NCBI RefSeq assembly: GCF_030272615.1
Contig: NC_081413.1
Location: 716,305,867 to 716,369,866 of the forward strand
Reading direction: 5' to 3'
DNA length: 64,000 bases
Source of the DNA: Cryptomeria japonica
Lineage: Eukaryota; Streptophyta; Pinopsida; Cupressales; Cupressaceae
The notes under the pieces are model-generated. The model saw only the letters and a program-made list of their open reading frames with translations. It was not told where the DNA came from and did no database searches. Each line of letters begins with the position of its first letter. The first letter of the stretch is position 1. A program made the position numbers and the translations under genes. This document shows positions 47,079-56,165 of the stretch, in pieces.

Positions 47079-49452
47079 AGACTACTAGTCAGAATATCAT
47101 ATCTAAATAAATAATCTCTAGCTCTTCACAATGTCCAATGTCAGTTCTTGATTGTACTTTTAAAGTGTGATGTCTCCTTTTCAATCAATTTGTGTTTGTG
47201 GAACAAAGGACCTATCCCCATCTTCAATGAACTACACCAAGGCCTAAGTATCATTCATGGTCATCCCCTAGATGCCTGCCCATGTGTCAAAAGCAGCAAA
47301 GGTCTAAAAAATTATATCTCTAAGTGATTGCAGGTTGTCAAACTTTTAGAGTTCAGTGTCAAACATGCCTTTTCATCTAAGTCCAACTTATCCTTGGTTC
47401 CCGCCAAACTTTTGCACTTTACCAAACTAACATACCTTTTTGCCCAACTCAACTTCTCCTCTATTCCTATTGAATTATCAGACTTATCCATCCCAGCATC
47501 CCTTTCCCTTGCCTTGTCAAAGAATTGGACTTACTCATACCAATATGCCTCATCCTCAATCCATTATAAATGCTTAAAGTCATGCAATACCCCTGACCTC
47601 CTAGTTCTAACATTCCCGCCTATTTACATTATTCACCTTACCCACCTCCCGCATGACCAAGAGAGCCATTAATGGCTAGTTTGACCATGCAAATTCTCTA
47701 GAGGAGATTCCCCCACCCAAAAAACATTATTCAAAACTAAGGGCACAAATTTACGTGTACTTGCAACTTGGAGGATGATAACAGCATTAATGTGGTGGTT
47801 GAGGTTTGGTCACCATTCCTCTTCTCCACTCTACACACAAATCAAAGGATGTCATTAATGCGGATGACAAGGCTGGCGCAGTGGATTTCTTCCCTAGGTT
47901 GTTTGAATGTGCCAAAGGGGGCATATTTCTAGTTTTTCAATTCTAGTATTATGAGCGATTATTCTACACAGAACAGTATTTGCAAAGGTTTTTAAATAAT
48001 ATTTCCATTAATATTTTTGTCTGGGACAATCATTAATGTCTACATATTTCCTAGAATCAAATAATCCCTTTGAGGAATAAAGAAACATTACTAACCAAAG
48101 AAACATAAATAAATATCAGTTCTGATCACCATAGCATGGTCATTGTTTTTAACAAAAAAAATCAAATTTCTATCAGTATTTAGTGGTATAAAAAAAATTG
48201 CAGAAAAGAATTCTGCTTTTGCTAGACTAACAGGCCAAATATGCCACAAACCCCAGAGGCAAAACCCTAAAGACATGTTTTTAGCTGAGATTTCTTGACA
48301 CACCACTTTGGGAGTGCTACAAAAACTAAAGAGTTATTAAATTATGAAATACCGAACATGAAGCTGCAGACATTCACCCTAGTAAGATGATATTTCCTTG
48401 GCTTTACATTTTGAAATCTCCTTAACCATCATAGATTACCTTAAAATAAATAAAATTCCCATCAATTGTGCATGAAACCACTTTCAATCAATTGTGCATG
48501 AAACCACTTTCAATAAATACGAAATTCATTAATAACTTAGAAGACTATCCAAGAAAATCTGAAAGAATTCAGTCTCACTTCTGAAGCCATGTCAAATTCT
48601 AGTACACAACAACCAAAAGACCTAAATGTCACTTATTTCTTTAAATTATTGCCCCACTAAATGCATACTAGATTGAGAATGCAGTCCCAATTGCAAAGAC
48701 AAAAAACAAGATTGATCAAATTCAATAAAAAAGATAGTGGAATACCCTTCTTCAAGTGATTCAAAATCAAGTGTTGCTTTATCCGTCTCTATGTCACAAA
48801 GGACATCACCTGGTTCTATCTGGAACCATTCCAGAACACAATCTATGTTAGGCAAAGACTTGAGAATAGGAAAGAATAAGTCACTCCCCAAGTAATATTA
48901 AGGAATGAACTCAGCAACGCAAAGACTTAAAACAACACATACTTCAAAACAACTTGGCAAGCCAAAAGTGAGAGTCAGAAAAACAAATATCAGTACAAAT
49001 CTGAGATCGCCACTTCAACTTCGCAAGCTTTGTGACTGGTATTAATGTGTTTTGGATGCAGGTAATCATAAATGATTATAAGGTGTAAATGAGAAACTGT
49101 AAAATTGCTCGACAAGAACTCTTTATCATTAAAGTTAAGTTAGCTCATCCAGAAGATAACTCGACAAAGACATGGTTTAACAGCACAGAAAAGCACAAAG
49201 TTAACTCACCTTATCTCCCTCACTCTTCTTCCATGCAGCAATATTCCCTTTATCCTGCAGGAAACATCAAATATTGTAACAAACTCTGAAAGCCATACTC
49301 ATGTGTAGATCAAGCCTATTATCAGACAGGAATTGCAAGCATAGGCACGTTTTGTTCATCAAAGTTATTTCTATAGGCCATTTAAATTGCTTACTGCCTT
49401 TAATTGTTTTGTTCATACCATTGTTGGGGATAAAGCTGGCATTTGCAGAACA
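36103..49452 (-). CDS. mitochondrial pyruvate dehydrogenase E2 (dihydrolipoamide acetyltransferase), partial split gene
   Basis: Eight exons on the minus strand join without stops. In order they encode a lipoyl domain ([31 protein letters not shown] with the lipoyl-lysine, [13 protein letters not shown]), a linker, the peripheral subunit-binding domain ([19 protein letters not shown], then [11 protein letters not shown]) and the start of the acetyltransferase domain ([18 protein letters not shown], then [20 protein letters not shown]). E2 forms the core of the mitochondrial pyruvate dehydrogenase complex, moving acetyl groups from lipoate to CoA. The pattern most resembles the plant mtE2-1 type. 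The transit peptide, any first lipoyl domain and the catalytic HxxxDG end are not in view. All 14 internal splice sites fit plant consensus, one as GC-AG. It is either a functional gene extending outside the window or a truncated copy. Confidence 0.85.
36323..36367 (-). CDS. E2 exon g (catalytic domain, part 2)
   Basis: 45 bp encoding [15 protein letters not shown]. The acceptor is ACTTTCAG and the donor is AAAG|GTATAA. The intron to the next exon is 136 bp. Confidence 0.85.
36525..36585 (-). CDS. E2 exon f (catalytic domain, part 1)
   Basis: 61 bp encoding [20 protein letters not shown]. The acceptor TTTCCAG is preceded by a perfect TACTAAC branch-point motif at about 36599-36605. The donor is GCAG|GTAAGT. 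Confidence 0.88.
36586..38519. other. 5' part of the 7.4-kb E2 intron, no feature recognised
   Basis: It holds no convincing coding region or element end. A minus-strand 111-codon frame at 37552-37887 has no recognisable domain and is probably chance. Confidence 0.45.
40492..41612 (+). repeat. solo LTR inside the hAT C-terminal region
   Basis: The ends are GAAGTAATGTCCC (a decayed TGTAATGTCCC type) and GGAGACATTACA. TGTTG is duplicated at 40487-40491 and 41613-41617. A 'ggtataaaagggag' TATA-like box is near 40660. Removing the segment rejoins the hAT reading region. Confidence 0.6.
41101..41128. repeat. (TA)n microsatellite
   Basis: About 14 TA units inside the solo LTR at 40492-41612. Confidence 0.95.
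41791..43250 (-). mobile_element. internally deleted Copia-like element with short LTRs
   Basis: LTR-like direct repeats lie at 41791-42069 and 42948-43250. They share 'atatgaaatgcac', 'attatgacatttgtcttaat' and 'ttatgacaactaacac' blocks and a minus-strand start TGTTGG. Next to the lower LTR (42070-42078) the minus strand has the polypurine AAGGGGGAA, then a 3' region resembling that of Copia-1 ('tttgtcccgttgggttttt', 'gtgagaggtcacattg'). Three copies of a unit ending 'aattgaagcaacaa' fill 42400-42625. No coding domain remains. There is no matching target duplication, and the boundaries are approximate. Confidence 0.5.
43106..43235. repeat. 65-bp tandem duplication
   Basis: 43106-43170 and 43171-43235 differ at one base. 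It lies within the upper LTR-like repeat of the preceding element. Confidence 0.95.
43251..43954. other. intron sequence next to E2 exon e, nothing recognised
   Basis: This is the 5' part, in gene orientation, of the 7.4-kb intron starting at the GC donor. There is no element terminus or coding signal. Confidence 0.45.
43955..44371 (-). CDS. E2 exon e (linker and subunit-binding domain)
   Basis: 417 bp, 139 codons in phase 0 at both ends. The first ~45 residues are a polar linker, followed by the peripheral subunit-binding domain and a second Ser/Lys-rich linker ending PNSQIRK at the catalytic domain border. The acceptor is GGCTGCAG. The donor is AAG|GCAAGT, a GC-type donor with otherwise perfect consensus. 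Confidence 0.92.
44634..44703 (-). CDS. E2 exon d (lipoyl domain end)
   Basis: 70 bp encoding [20 protein letters not shown], then AIT. The acceptor is GCTTGCAG and the donor is ACT|GTAAGT. Confidence 0.9.
44704..46602. other. E2 intron between exons c and d, unannotated part
   Basis: Part of a 4.0-kb intron (44704-48745). A plus-strand 136-codon frame at 45882-46292 has no recognisable domain. 'ccaccatactctattgagttt' and 'ccaccacactgtattgaattt' near 45050 and 45170 are a short diverged duplication. Confidence 0.4.
46603..46935. repeat. composite TATA/CATA/TGTG microsatellite tract
   Basis: About 330 bp of almost uninterrupted AT, ATAC, GTAT and GT dinucleotide-type repeats, including a (TA)n core at 46720-46746. 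Apparent open frames here are artefacts of the repeat. Confidence 0.95.
46924..47190. repeat. direct duplication bracketing a (TA)n run
   Basis: A ~115-bp block starting 'tatatcaagactactartcagaa' and ending 'ctccttttcaat' occurs at about 46930-47044 and 47074-47186, with (TA)n at 47041-47077 between. It looks like slippage or unequal exchange seeded by the microsatellite. Confidence 0.85.
47191..48745. other. remaining E2 intron, nothing recognised
   Basis: There is no coding domain or element terminus. A 20-bp direct repeat ('caattgtgcatgaaaccact') occurs twice near 48465 and 48488. Confidence 0.4.
48746..48819 (-). CDS. E2 exon c (lipoyl-lysine exon)
   Basis: 74 bp encoding [20 protein letters not shown], then SLEEG. 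DKA carries the lysine that is lipoylated. The acceptor is GGTTCCAG and the donor is GG|GTATTC. Confidence 0.92.
49210..49254 (-). CDS. E2 exon b (lipoyl domain)
   Basis: 45 bp encoding [15 protein letters not shown]. The acceptor is TTCCTGCAG and the donor is AAG|GTGAGT. Phase 0 at both ends. Confidence 0.9.
49419..49452 (-). CDS. E2 exon a (lipoyl domain start)
   Basis: 34 bp encoding [11 protein letters not shown] after one split-codon base. The acceptor is TCCATAG and the donor is ATG|GTATGA. At least one upstream exon is required and is not found in the window. Confidence 0.82.
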
Positions 49453-50159
49453 CTATGGATAGGTAGTTCTGCAATGTTCCATCCAAACAAAATAGTTAGT
49501 GAACGTAAGAATCTTTTAGAATTATCTACATTAAAGATTTCTTCATAACACAACTGTGAAGATTACTAAAGTTGTTGACAAATTTCATTTTTTTCAATGA
49601 TTCAAATTGATAATACATTATTAGTAATGACAGCACATTTAAGACAACATTTTATAAGTAAACAGCATAAATAAGAAACCAATTATTCCAACCAAATTAT
49701 ATACAGAATTTAGTGTTTCCAATATTTGCTGATCCAAAACTGCTCACAGCTGGAGAACTCAGAATACAATAGACACCAAGAGACACCAGTATAGGAGCAA
49801 CAACACTGCCCCTATGCCTGTACCCACGTTTTCTGCTTACTGTATTTATATATAATATAGCCTTACTCTTGTTTATTTATTCATCTTGCCTGATTTAAAA
49901 TGGCACTCCCGTAACAATATTCACAACCACATGTCTCCAAGTGACTATGCAGAATACATTTATTAAAGTTCATTATTGATATACTAATAAGCAGAATGAT
50001 TTGAATATATGGTACAACCACTTCCAGACAAATTTTTGACCAATTAACGATCCAAAATGGATCAGTTGTGTTAGTGTAGGGTACCCAATTAATCTCATCT
50101 AACTCATCCCTAATGCATTAAACATGAAAGCAAGATTCAATATGTAGTTTCAATTTCTA
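49453..50159. other. upstream intron of E2, nothing recognised
   Basis: I searched the minus strand for a first lipoyl domain or transit peptide exon and saw none. Confidence 0.4.
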
Positions 50160-50345
50160 GTACCGCACAAGGTCTCAGAATTACTGAAGGAGCATGAGGA
50201 CATTGTATCAGAGAACATTCCAGAGGAACTTCCACCAATCCGGAGTATCAGCCATCATATAGACCTCATACCCGAAGCAAGTTTGTCAAACAAAGCAGCA
50301 CATCAGATGACACTGGCGGAGAATGCAGAATTGAGTAGACAGTGT
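50160..50345 (+). pseudogene. Ty3/gypsy RT N-terminal fragment
   Basis: One short open stretch reads VSELLKEHEDIVSENIPEEL, then PPIRSISHHIDLIPEASLSN. This is the region just before the RT palm in gypsy pol (the usual 'D.FP..LP..R...H.IDL.PGA...' pattern). No flanking LTR or other domain is nearby. Confidence 0.75.
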
Positions 50346-52395
50346 TGTGCCTTGCACACATTCCCCGTCTCCAACAGGGGCTCCCCTCCCTTTGTTCACC
50401 TCGTTGAGGTCCTGCAATAATTTATGTCCGTTTGAGAGAGAGCTTAAAGCTGGAGCATGATAAGAACCAAATCAAGGTATGTCCATAGAATGAGCCTGGG
50501 AATTTGAACATCACCATAGGGGGAAGACCAGCCTTTAAAGGCCAAACCTGAGCTGAGACTTACCATAGTCCCCCCCCAAATTCTGGAAAGCGTCTCAAGA
50601 GATTAAGTCCTCGCAAAGATGTGAAAAGTTCGATGAAAGCCTTGATATTTGCCTTCCAACGTGGACCTGGCTTATTTTTATCAACCCCCCCCGCAAGCAC
50701 CGAGCTAGTACCCAAGCTTTTGCCTTAGAATGCTTACAAGCCAATGTCTAAAAATGTCATTCCAAAACTTGGTGAAGAGAAGGCAGAATGATACAAGTGA
50801 TTTATTGCGAATGTGGTTGAAAACGCCTGAGATAATACAGAGGAAATGGGGGCCAAAGGATATTCAAAGTTATGATTTAAAACCAAACTTCAAAAAATTT
50901 GGTGTTTTGATAGCAAAAAGATAAAAACGTTTTGTTCCCAATGCCCTTGCAAACACCAAAATTAATTCCAAATTTCACCTTTCAAGTGTTTAAAAGGTCA
51001 ATTTTTAAGTGAAACATGACTCCAAATTCGGTGTTTTTTCCAAACAAAACAAACGTTTTATTTCCAAAATGATTGAAACCACCGAAATTAACATCGAATT
51101 TCGTTTTAAGGTGCTTTAAAAAGTCAAAGTTTTAAAAATATAAGCCAAACTCGGCTTTGGCAAGTAACTCAAATCATTTTGTTTTCAACCCTTCCTAGGC
51201 CAAGGAAAATACCAAAAAAAGCACCAAATTTTGTTTGGAAACATTTTAAGAAGCCAATGTTTAAAAACGTAAGCCAAAGTCGGCTTTTCTAACAAGGCCA
51301 AGTAAAATGCTTTTGGTTTTTGACCCTTCTTAGGCCAATAAAAACAATGAAGTTTGTTTTAAAGCATTTAAAACCCGAACTTCATTTTAACCAATCAAAA
51401 GAAATTTTAAAAAGGCCCATGAATTAAGTGTAATGTTATTTCTAACATGACTTTCAAACATGGATAAAATGCCAGAAAAAAAAAACATTTTAGAATCATT
51501 TTTTTACTAACATTTTGTCCAAGGTGTATCGCCCAAGCTAGCTTGAGCTCTTCAAATCCAACCTGGAGGGAAAATCGCATCTGTGCCATTTAAGGAGGAG
51601 GTTTTGCCAAAGGTGTTGCAGAAAGAGGTGCAACATCCCAGCATAAGGGCGTTGCTAAGAAAGGGAAACGCAAAAACGTTTCATAATGAAACCACGTCAC
51701 CCTTACAAAACGCAGAGAATAGCACCAATACAAATCGTTGTTCTTCAAAAACGTGGAAGGATCACCTTGCAAGGGAGCAAAATATTTTTAGGAGTAAATA
51801 AGCCAAAGCATATCAATCCCCCCCAGGTATGTTTTTTTGTCTAATGGCAAAACAATTTAAAGTTTGTATTTGATGAAATTAATGATGAAATGCTGAAATC
51901 AAACCCTAGTCTTAAAACCAGCACCTATAGTTGCATCTTTTAGAAATCTTATTTAGAACTAACCCAAACCAAACCCTAGGTTGAGCACAAATAAATCAGC
52001 TGCTGCAAACAAAACTACAAAATCACCTTTCTGGCACAATTCAGGATTGGTACAAAAAAATGAAATTAGGGCTTGTCCCCAAAAACCTCCCAACTCCGAA
52101 CTTTCCACCAAGTTTTGTCAAAATTCGTGTTTTTGCACCATAATGCATATCAAACTCTATTTCAAAATTTTGCTTAAGTCCTGAAATATACCCCAAACCT
52201 GAAACTGGTAATTGTTGCTTGTGGAAACTATCAATTAAACACTTAAAACTGCCTCTTTGCGTTCATACGCTTTATATTTGAATCATTTTCATCATTGTGC
52301 TAATACTTATGTGCTAACACCGTTTTTGGCAAGCTGACCCCTATTTTTAATCCTCGAAAAATACATTGTAATTCGCGTCCATGTGCGTAGGGTAA
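50346..52395. other. repetitive spacer, no gene
   Basis: Between about 50900 and 51370 a loose motif (AAACGTTTT, then 'ccaaa', 'aattccaaatttc' and 'ttttaaaaagtcaa') recurs. 'aagccaaactcggctttgg' and 'aagccaaagtcggctttt' are palindromic around AGCCnnACTCGGCT at about 51142 and 51270. C-rich runs lie at 50571, 50686 and 51820. It may be an eroded LTR or leader region of the ORF-bearing repeat that follows. Confidence 0.45.
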
Positions 52396-54854
52396 ATGCC
52401 TCCTAAGGCAACCAGCTCTTCCAAGGCACCCAAGGCACCAGGTACATCCTAGACATCTAAAGTAGAGAATCCCCGCAAGGTAGATAAAATGAAATATGAA
52501 TACCAGGGAGTGTTGCGGGAGTCCAAAATCCAAAGTAAGTGGGAGAATGTGGGGGATACAGATTTTGGGCACATCGATATCCAGCAATTCAAGGAGAGGA
52601 TGTATGGCCCAAATACAACTTGGAGGGCACGGATGATGGTACAGAGCGGGATAGACTTAGCTGCCAGTTTCCCACAGGCTATCCAGAATTATGAATTGAT
52701 CGTATAGTGCGCCAAGCACTACAAACCATCAGAAAGGGTAGTCTTCATCAATGAGATGGTTATAGCTGATTTTACTCCCCAAGCTCTCACAAAGGTCTTT
52801 GGCATCCCTGTGCATATGGAGGAGGCCCAAAACTCGTATGATCAAAGCCCAACCAAGTGCAAGAACAAGATGAATGACAACCAGTTCAGGGAAAAGAGAC
52901 CTCACAATACGAAGATCCCCAAAAAGATCTACAAAAGTGCAATGAAGAATATGGGGATATGGTCACCCTCCTCAGCCAAGTCATGTGATTATCCCACTCG
53001 AACATGTTCGAGGAATGGATGCTTTACTATGTAGAGGAGGTCTTTGGGTGCAAACTCATGTTAGATTGGGCATAGATAATCAACGATAACATCCATGAGC
53101 AGTTGGTGCACTTAGTAGAGAAAAAGATTGTCACCGTGTCCTCTTATGTGGTGTACATGCTAGCTCGACATTCCAGGCTTATGGTGCTGATTCGCCTTGG
53201 CAAGATTGGGAATGGGGAGAGGCAAATAAAGGTACATGAATGCTACCCCCAGCTGCATTATCACAACATTGGCCAAAGGGAAAGGAATAACGCAGCATAT
53301 GCAATGGGCCAGTATGAGAGGGTGAATGATGCCTTCACCATGCGGATGGTCACGGTAATGCAAGAGGGATTACAGCACAGGTTATCCAAACAAACAATAG
53401 CATTGGTGAAGCAATATGGAGCCTAGTTTATATAGTTTCCCAAAGTCACATACTTAAGAATTTTTGGATTTGAGGGCTCACCATATAGACTCCCTAAGTA
53501 CCCCACACAAATTGGTCCTCCTAGAAGTGACCAAACAAGAAGGTGCAGCAGGGAAGATCCTCAGAGCCAAAAATGTCATAGGGGTGTCATTCCCAATGAC
53601 CACTGGGAACAGAGATGTGTATGTCAAAACCGCTGCCCAAGCAAATCAATCAGTGGAGGAACTGGCAACATATGGTTTACAGAGCACACCATTAGGAAGA
53701 GATTTGATCCTATTGGGCTAAGACGAAAGGCCTATGGGAGACATTATAGGCACAAGGCAAGCATAGAGGACTATTTGACCAGTTGCAACGATGACTTTGA
53801 GGTCCGGAAAAGGGAGTGTTCCTGGTTGAGCTTGAATCAAATAAGGCTATACGAATATGCACGAGTCCCTAACCAGATGGACGATGATGGAGATTGTCTA
53901 CAAGATCATATCTATGATTTTGTCAAGGATCGCTTGCCAACCTTAATCAATTGGTCGCATGATCCTATCATCAGTTTGGAGGTGATAATGAGGGAGCTCA
54001 AAGGATACATCGGCGCTTGGATACACCAATAGACTGAAAAGCTAATGCGTGAGGGTGTAAAGTTTACCTATAATCTGATGGGATGCCTCAAGTCACAATC
54101 CTTCGAAAGTGAAGAAGAAGCACAAGTTGCAGCCCAAGGGGATGAAGGAAACGAAGATAGTGAAGAAGCGCTCCAAAGAAAAAAGAAGAAGAAAAAGGCC
54201 AACAAAGAGCCCAAAGCATATAGAAAGTCTAGAAGAAAGAAGAACTCATCACCTGAGGCTCCTACCCGCAAGAAGCTAAAGATAAGGCGGCCCTCCACTA
54301 CAACCACCTCTCAAGAGGACTCCACTGTTGCAGGAGATGCAACTGACATAGAGCGCCTACCCACTCCTCCCGTGCTGCAAATAGAATCAATCTTTGCAGA
54401 GACAACCAACCTAGACAAGTCGAATTTCCAACAACAAGAGATACAAATCATTGACTTAGAGGATCCTATGAATGAGACTGAGAAAGGGGAAATCCCACGT
54501 GTGGGGTCGGATGATAAAGAAGAAGACATAGACAGAGGTACAGAACAACAAGAAACAGAAGTATATCAGCAGCCATTAAGTAAAATTGGAGAAAGCTTGA
54601 CCAAAGGAAAAGAGCAAGATATTGCTGAGGACCAACCTCTTTCTATGGATGAGCAAGAGAATATGAGTATTGGGTCAGTGACAGCGTTTGAAGAGCAAGG
54701 GAAGCAAATCGTAGTCACTTCCAACCAACCAACAGCTACTATATGGTTGCAAACCAGGATAGAAAAGAAAACAACAGCAAGAGCATCTGTAAGTCTTGAC
54801 AACTTATTTGCCAGAGTACGACAGCCTCAAACCAAGGAGAGGAAGAAGCCATAA
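52396..54854 (+). pseudogene. broken ~800-codon ORF of an unclassified repeat protein
   Basis: The ATG at 52396 begins MPPKATSSSKAPKAPGTS, then a stop. The frame continues through several stops and shifts: 52489-52707, 52756 onward, 53103-53426, 53464-53721, 53775-54032 and 54045-54854. The body contains W, Y and hydrophobic blocks typical of a folded protein (VVYMLARHSRLMVLIRLGKI, then YERVNDAFTMRMVTVMQEGL, then EDYLT-like and VKDRLPTLINWSHDPIISLE). The last 270 residues are low-complexity: acidic runs, KKKKKK, RKKLKIRRP and Ser/Thr-rich. I recognise no named domain. It looks like an additional ORF of a plant retroelement or a captured gene. The C-terminal third is open for 269 codons. Confidence 0.55.
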
Positions 54855-54954
54855 GACCTACTCAAGAAAAACCAGAGATGAAGGACAAAACAGGGTTGTC
54901 CATGTTGTTGTTCCACCATAATAAATCTATTGAAGAAGTGACCCCTCCTGATTA

Positions 54955-55331
54955 TAGAGTTGATTCATTCTAACTTGTGTGGTCCTATGTTTGTTGCTTC
55001 TTTAAGTGGTTTTTGGTATTATGTTACTTTCAGTGATGACTTCTCTCGTAAGACCTGGATTTATTTTTTGAAATCTAAAGAATTTGATGAAGTGTTGTCT
55101 ATATTTAAAGAGTTCAAAGCTCAAGTAGAGAATTTGTCTGATAAGAGGATCAAAGTTTTAAGATTTCACAATGGGGGTGAATATACTTCTGGTTTGTTTC
55201 AAAATTTCTGTATTGAAGATGGGATTAAGAGGGAGTTTTGTGTCCCTTATAATCCTCAACAAAATGGAATTGCTGAAAGAAAGAATAGGTCTATTGTTGA
55301 GGCAGCAAAAGCTATGATCCACGATCAAGGT
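54955..55331 (+). pseudogene. Copia-2 integrase core, first part
   Basis: The Copia integrase DDE core is present: HSNLCGPM (D replaced by N in the first Asp block), TFSDDFSRKTWIYFLKSK, then RFHNGGEY (H in place of the usual Asp) and NPQQNGIAERKNRSIVEAAK. At least two acidic active-site positions are therefore altered. It ends at the solo LTR insertion in the codons for KAMIHDQG. Confidence 0.8.
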
Positions 55332-56160
55332 TGTTAGTTTTTAGTGATCAGATTAACAGTATAAAACAGAAAACCAAACTAAAATAAAGCACACACATAA
55401 CACGCTTATACCCTGGGAAAACCTCCCTCTTGGAGGTGAAAAACCTAGCTACAATATCTCAGATCTTTATTAAACAATAACCAATTGTTTCTTTACAGTT
55501 GAGCTTCAACACTTGAAGCTATCAGCAAACTAAACGCAGTGAACTTATCTGCAGATGTTGCTGTCACAAAGATGAAGTTCGCTGATGATGTCCATAGCCT
55601 TCAATGACAGTTCGTTGACCTTCAAGTGAAGACTGTTGTCAGAAGAGAAGGTTCGCTGCCCTTCGGATGGGGTTCGCTGACCTTCAAGGGTGTTCGTTGT
55701 TGCTTCCAACAGTGTTGGCTGTGCATCTACAGATGTTCACTGCCATATATATTGCAGAGATAGTTTCACTAAAAGATGATGTGAACAGTGATAAGTACTT
55801 TGTACTTATAGGCGACTTGACCTTTAATTCTTCAAGTCGGCTAGCATAAATCAAATGTATTAAAGTTGGCGCCCAAAATAGGGTCTGGCCCATAATAATT
55901 ACAAGTAACATATTATAGTGTCAGCCCTATCACATCAACAAGTTACATTGTATCACCCATTTAGGGCCCAACATGAATCACAAGTTACAATGCCCATTTA
56001 GGGCCAGACCCAATTACAAGTTACACAAGTTGAGCACCCAAATAGGGCATGCCCTTTAACATTCACAAGCTTCATAATATAATCACATAAGAAGGCCCAT
56101 CAAACATTTACCAAGCTAGGTCGGCCCAATCAAGGGATACGACCTAGCTATATTTCAACA
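55332..56160 (-). mobile_element. solo LTR inserted in Copia-2 integrase
   Basis: 829 bp starting TGTTAG and ending TTCAACA, flanked by AAGGT at 55327-55331 and 56161-56165. Integrase reading resumes immediately after. The minus strand carries a plausible R-U5 end ('aataaagatctgagatattg', 'gggaggttttcccaggg'), so I assign minus orientation. Confidence 0.85.
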
Positions 56161-56165
56161 AAGGT

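Noticed and set aside
54068-54802. Minus-strand frames opposite the charged tail of the unclassified ORF
   Set aside because: Phe/Ser-rich antisense of Lys/Glu-rich codons, a typical shadow.
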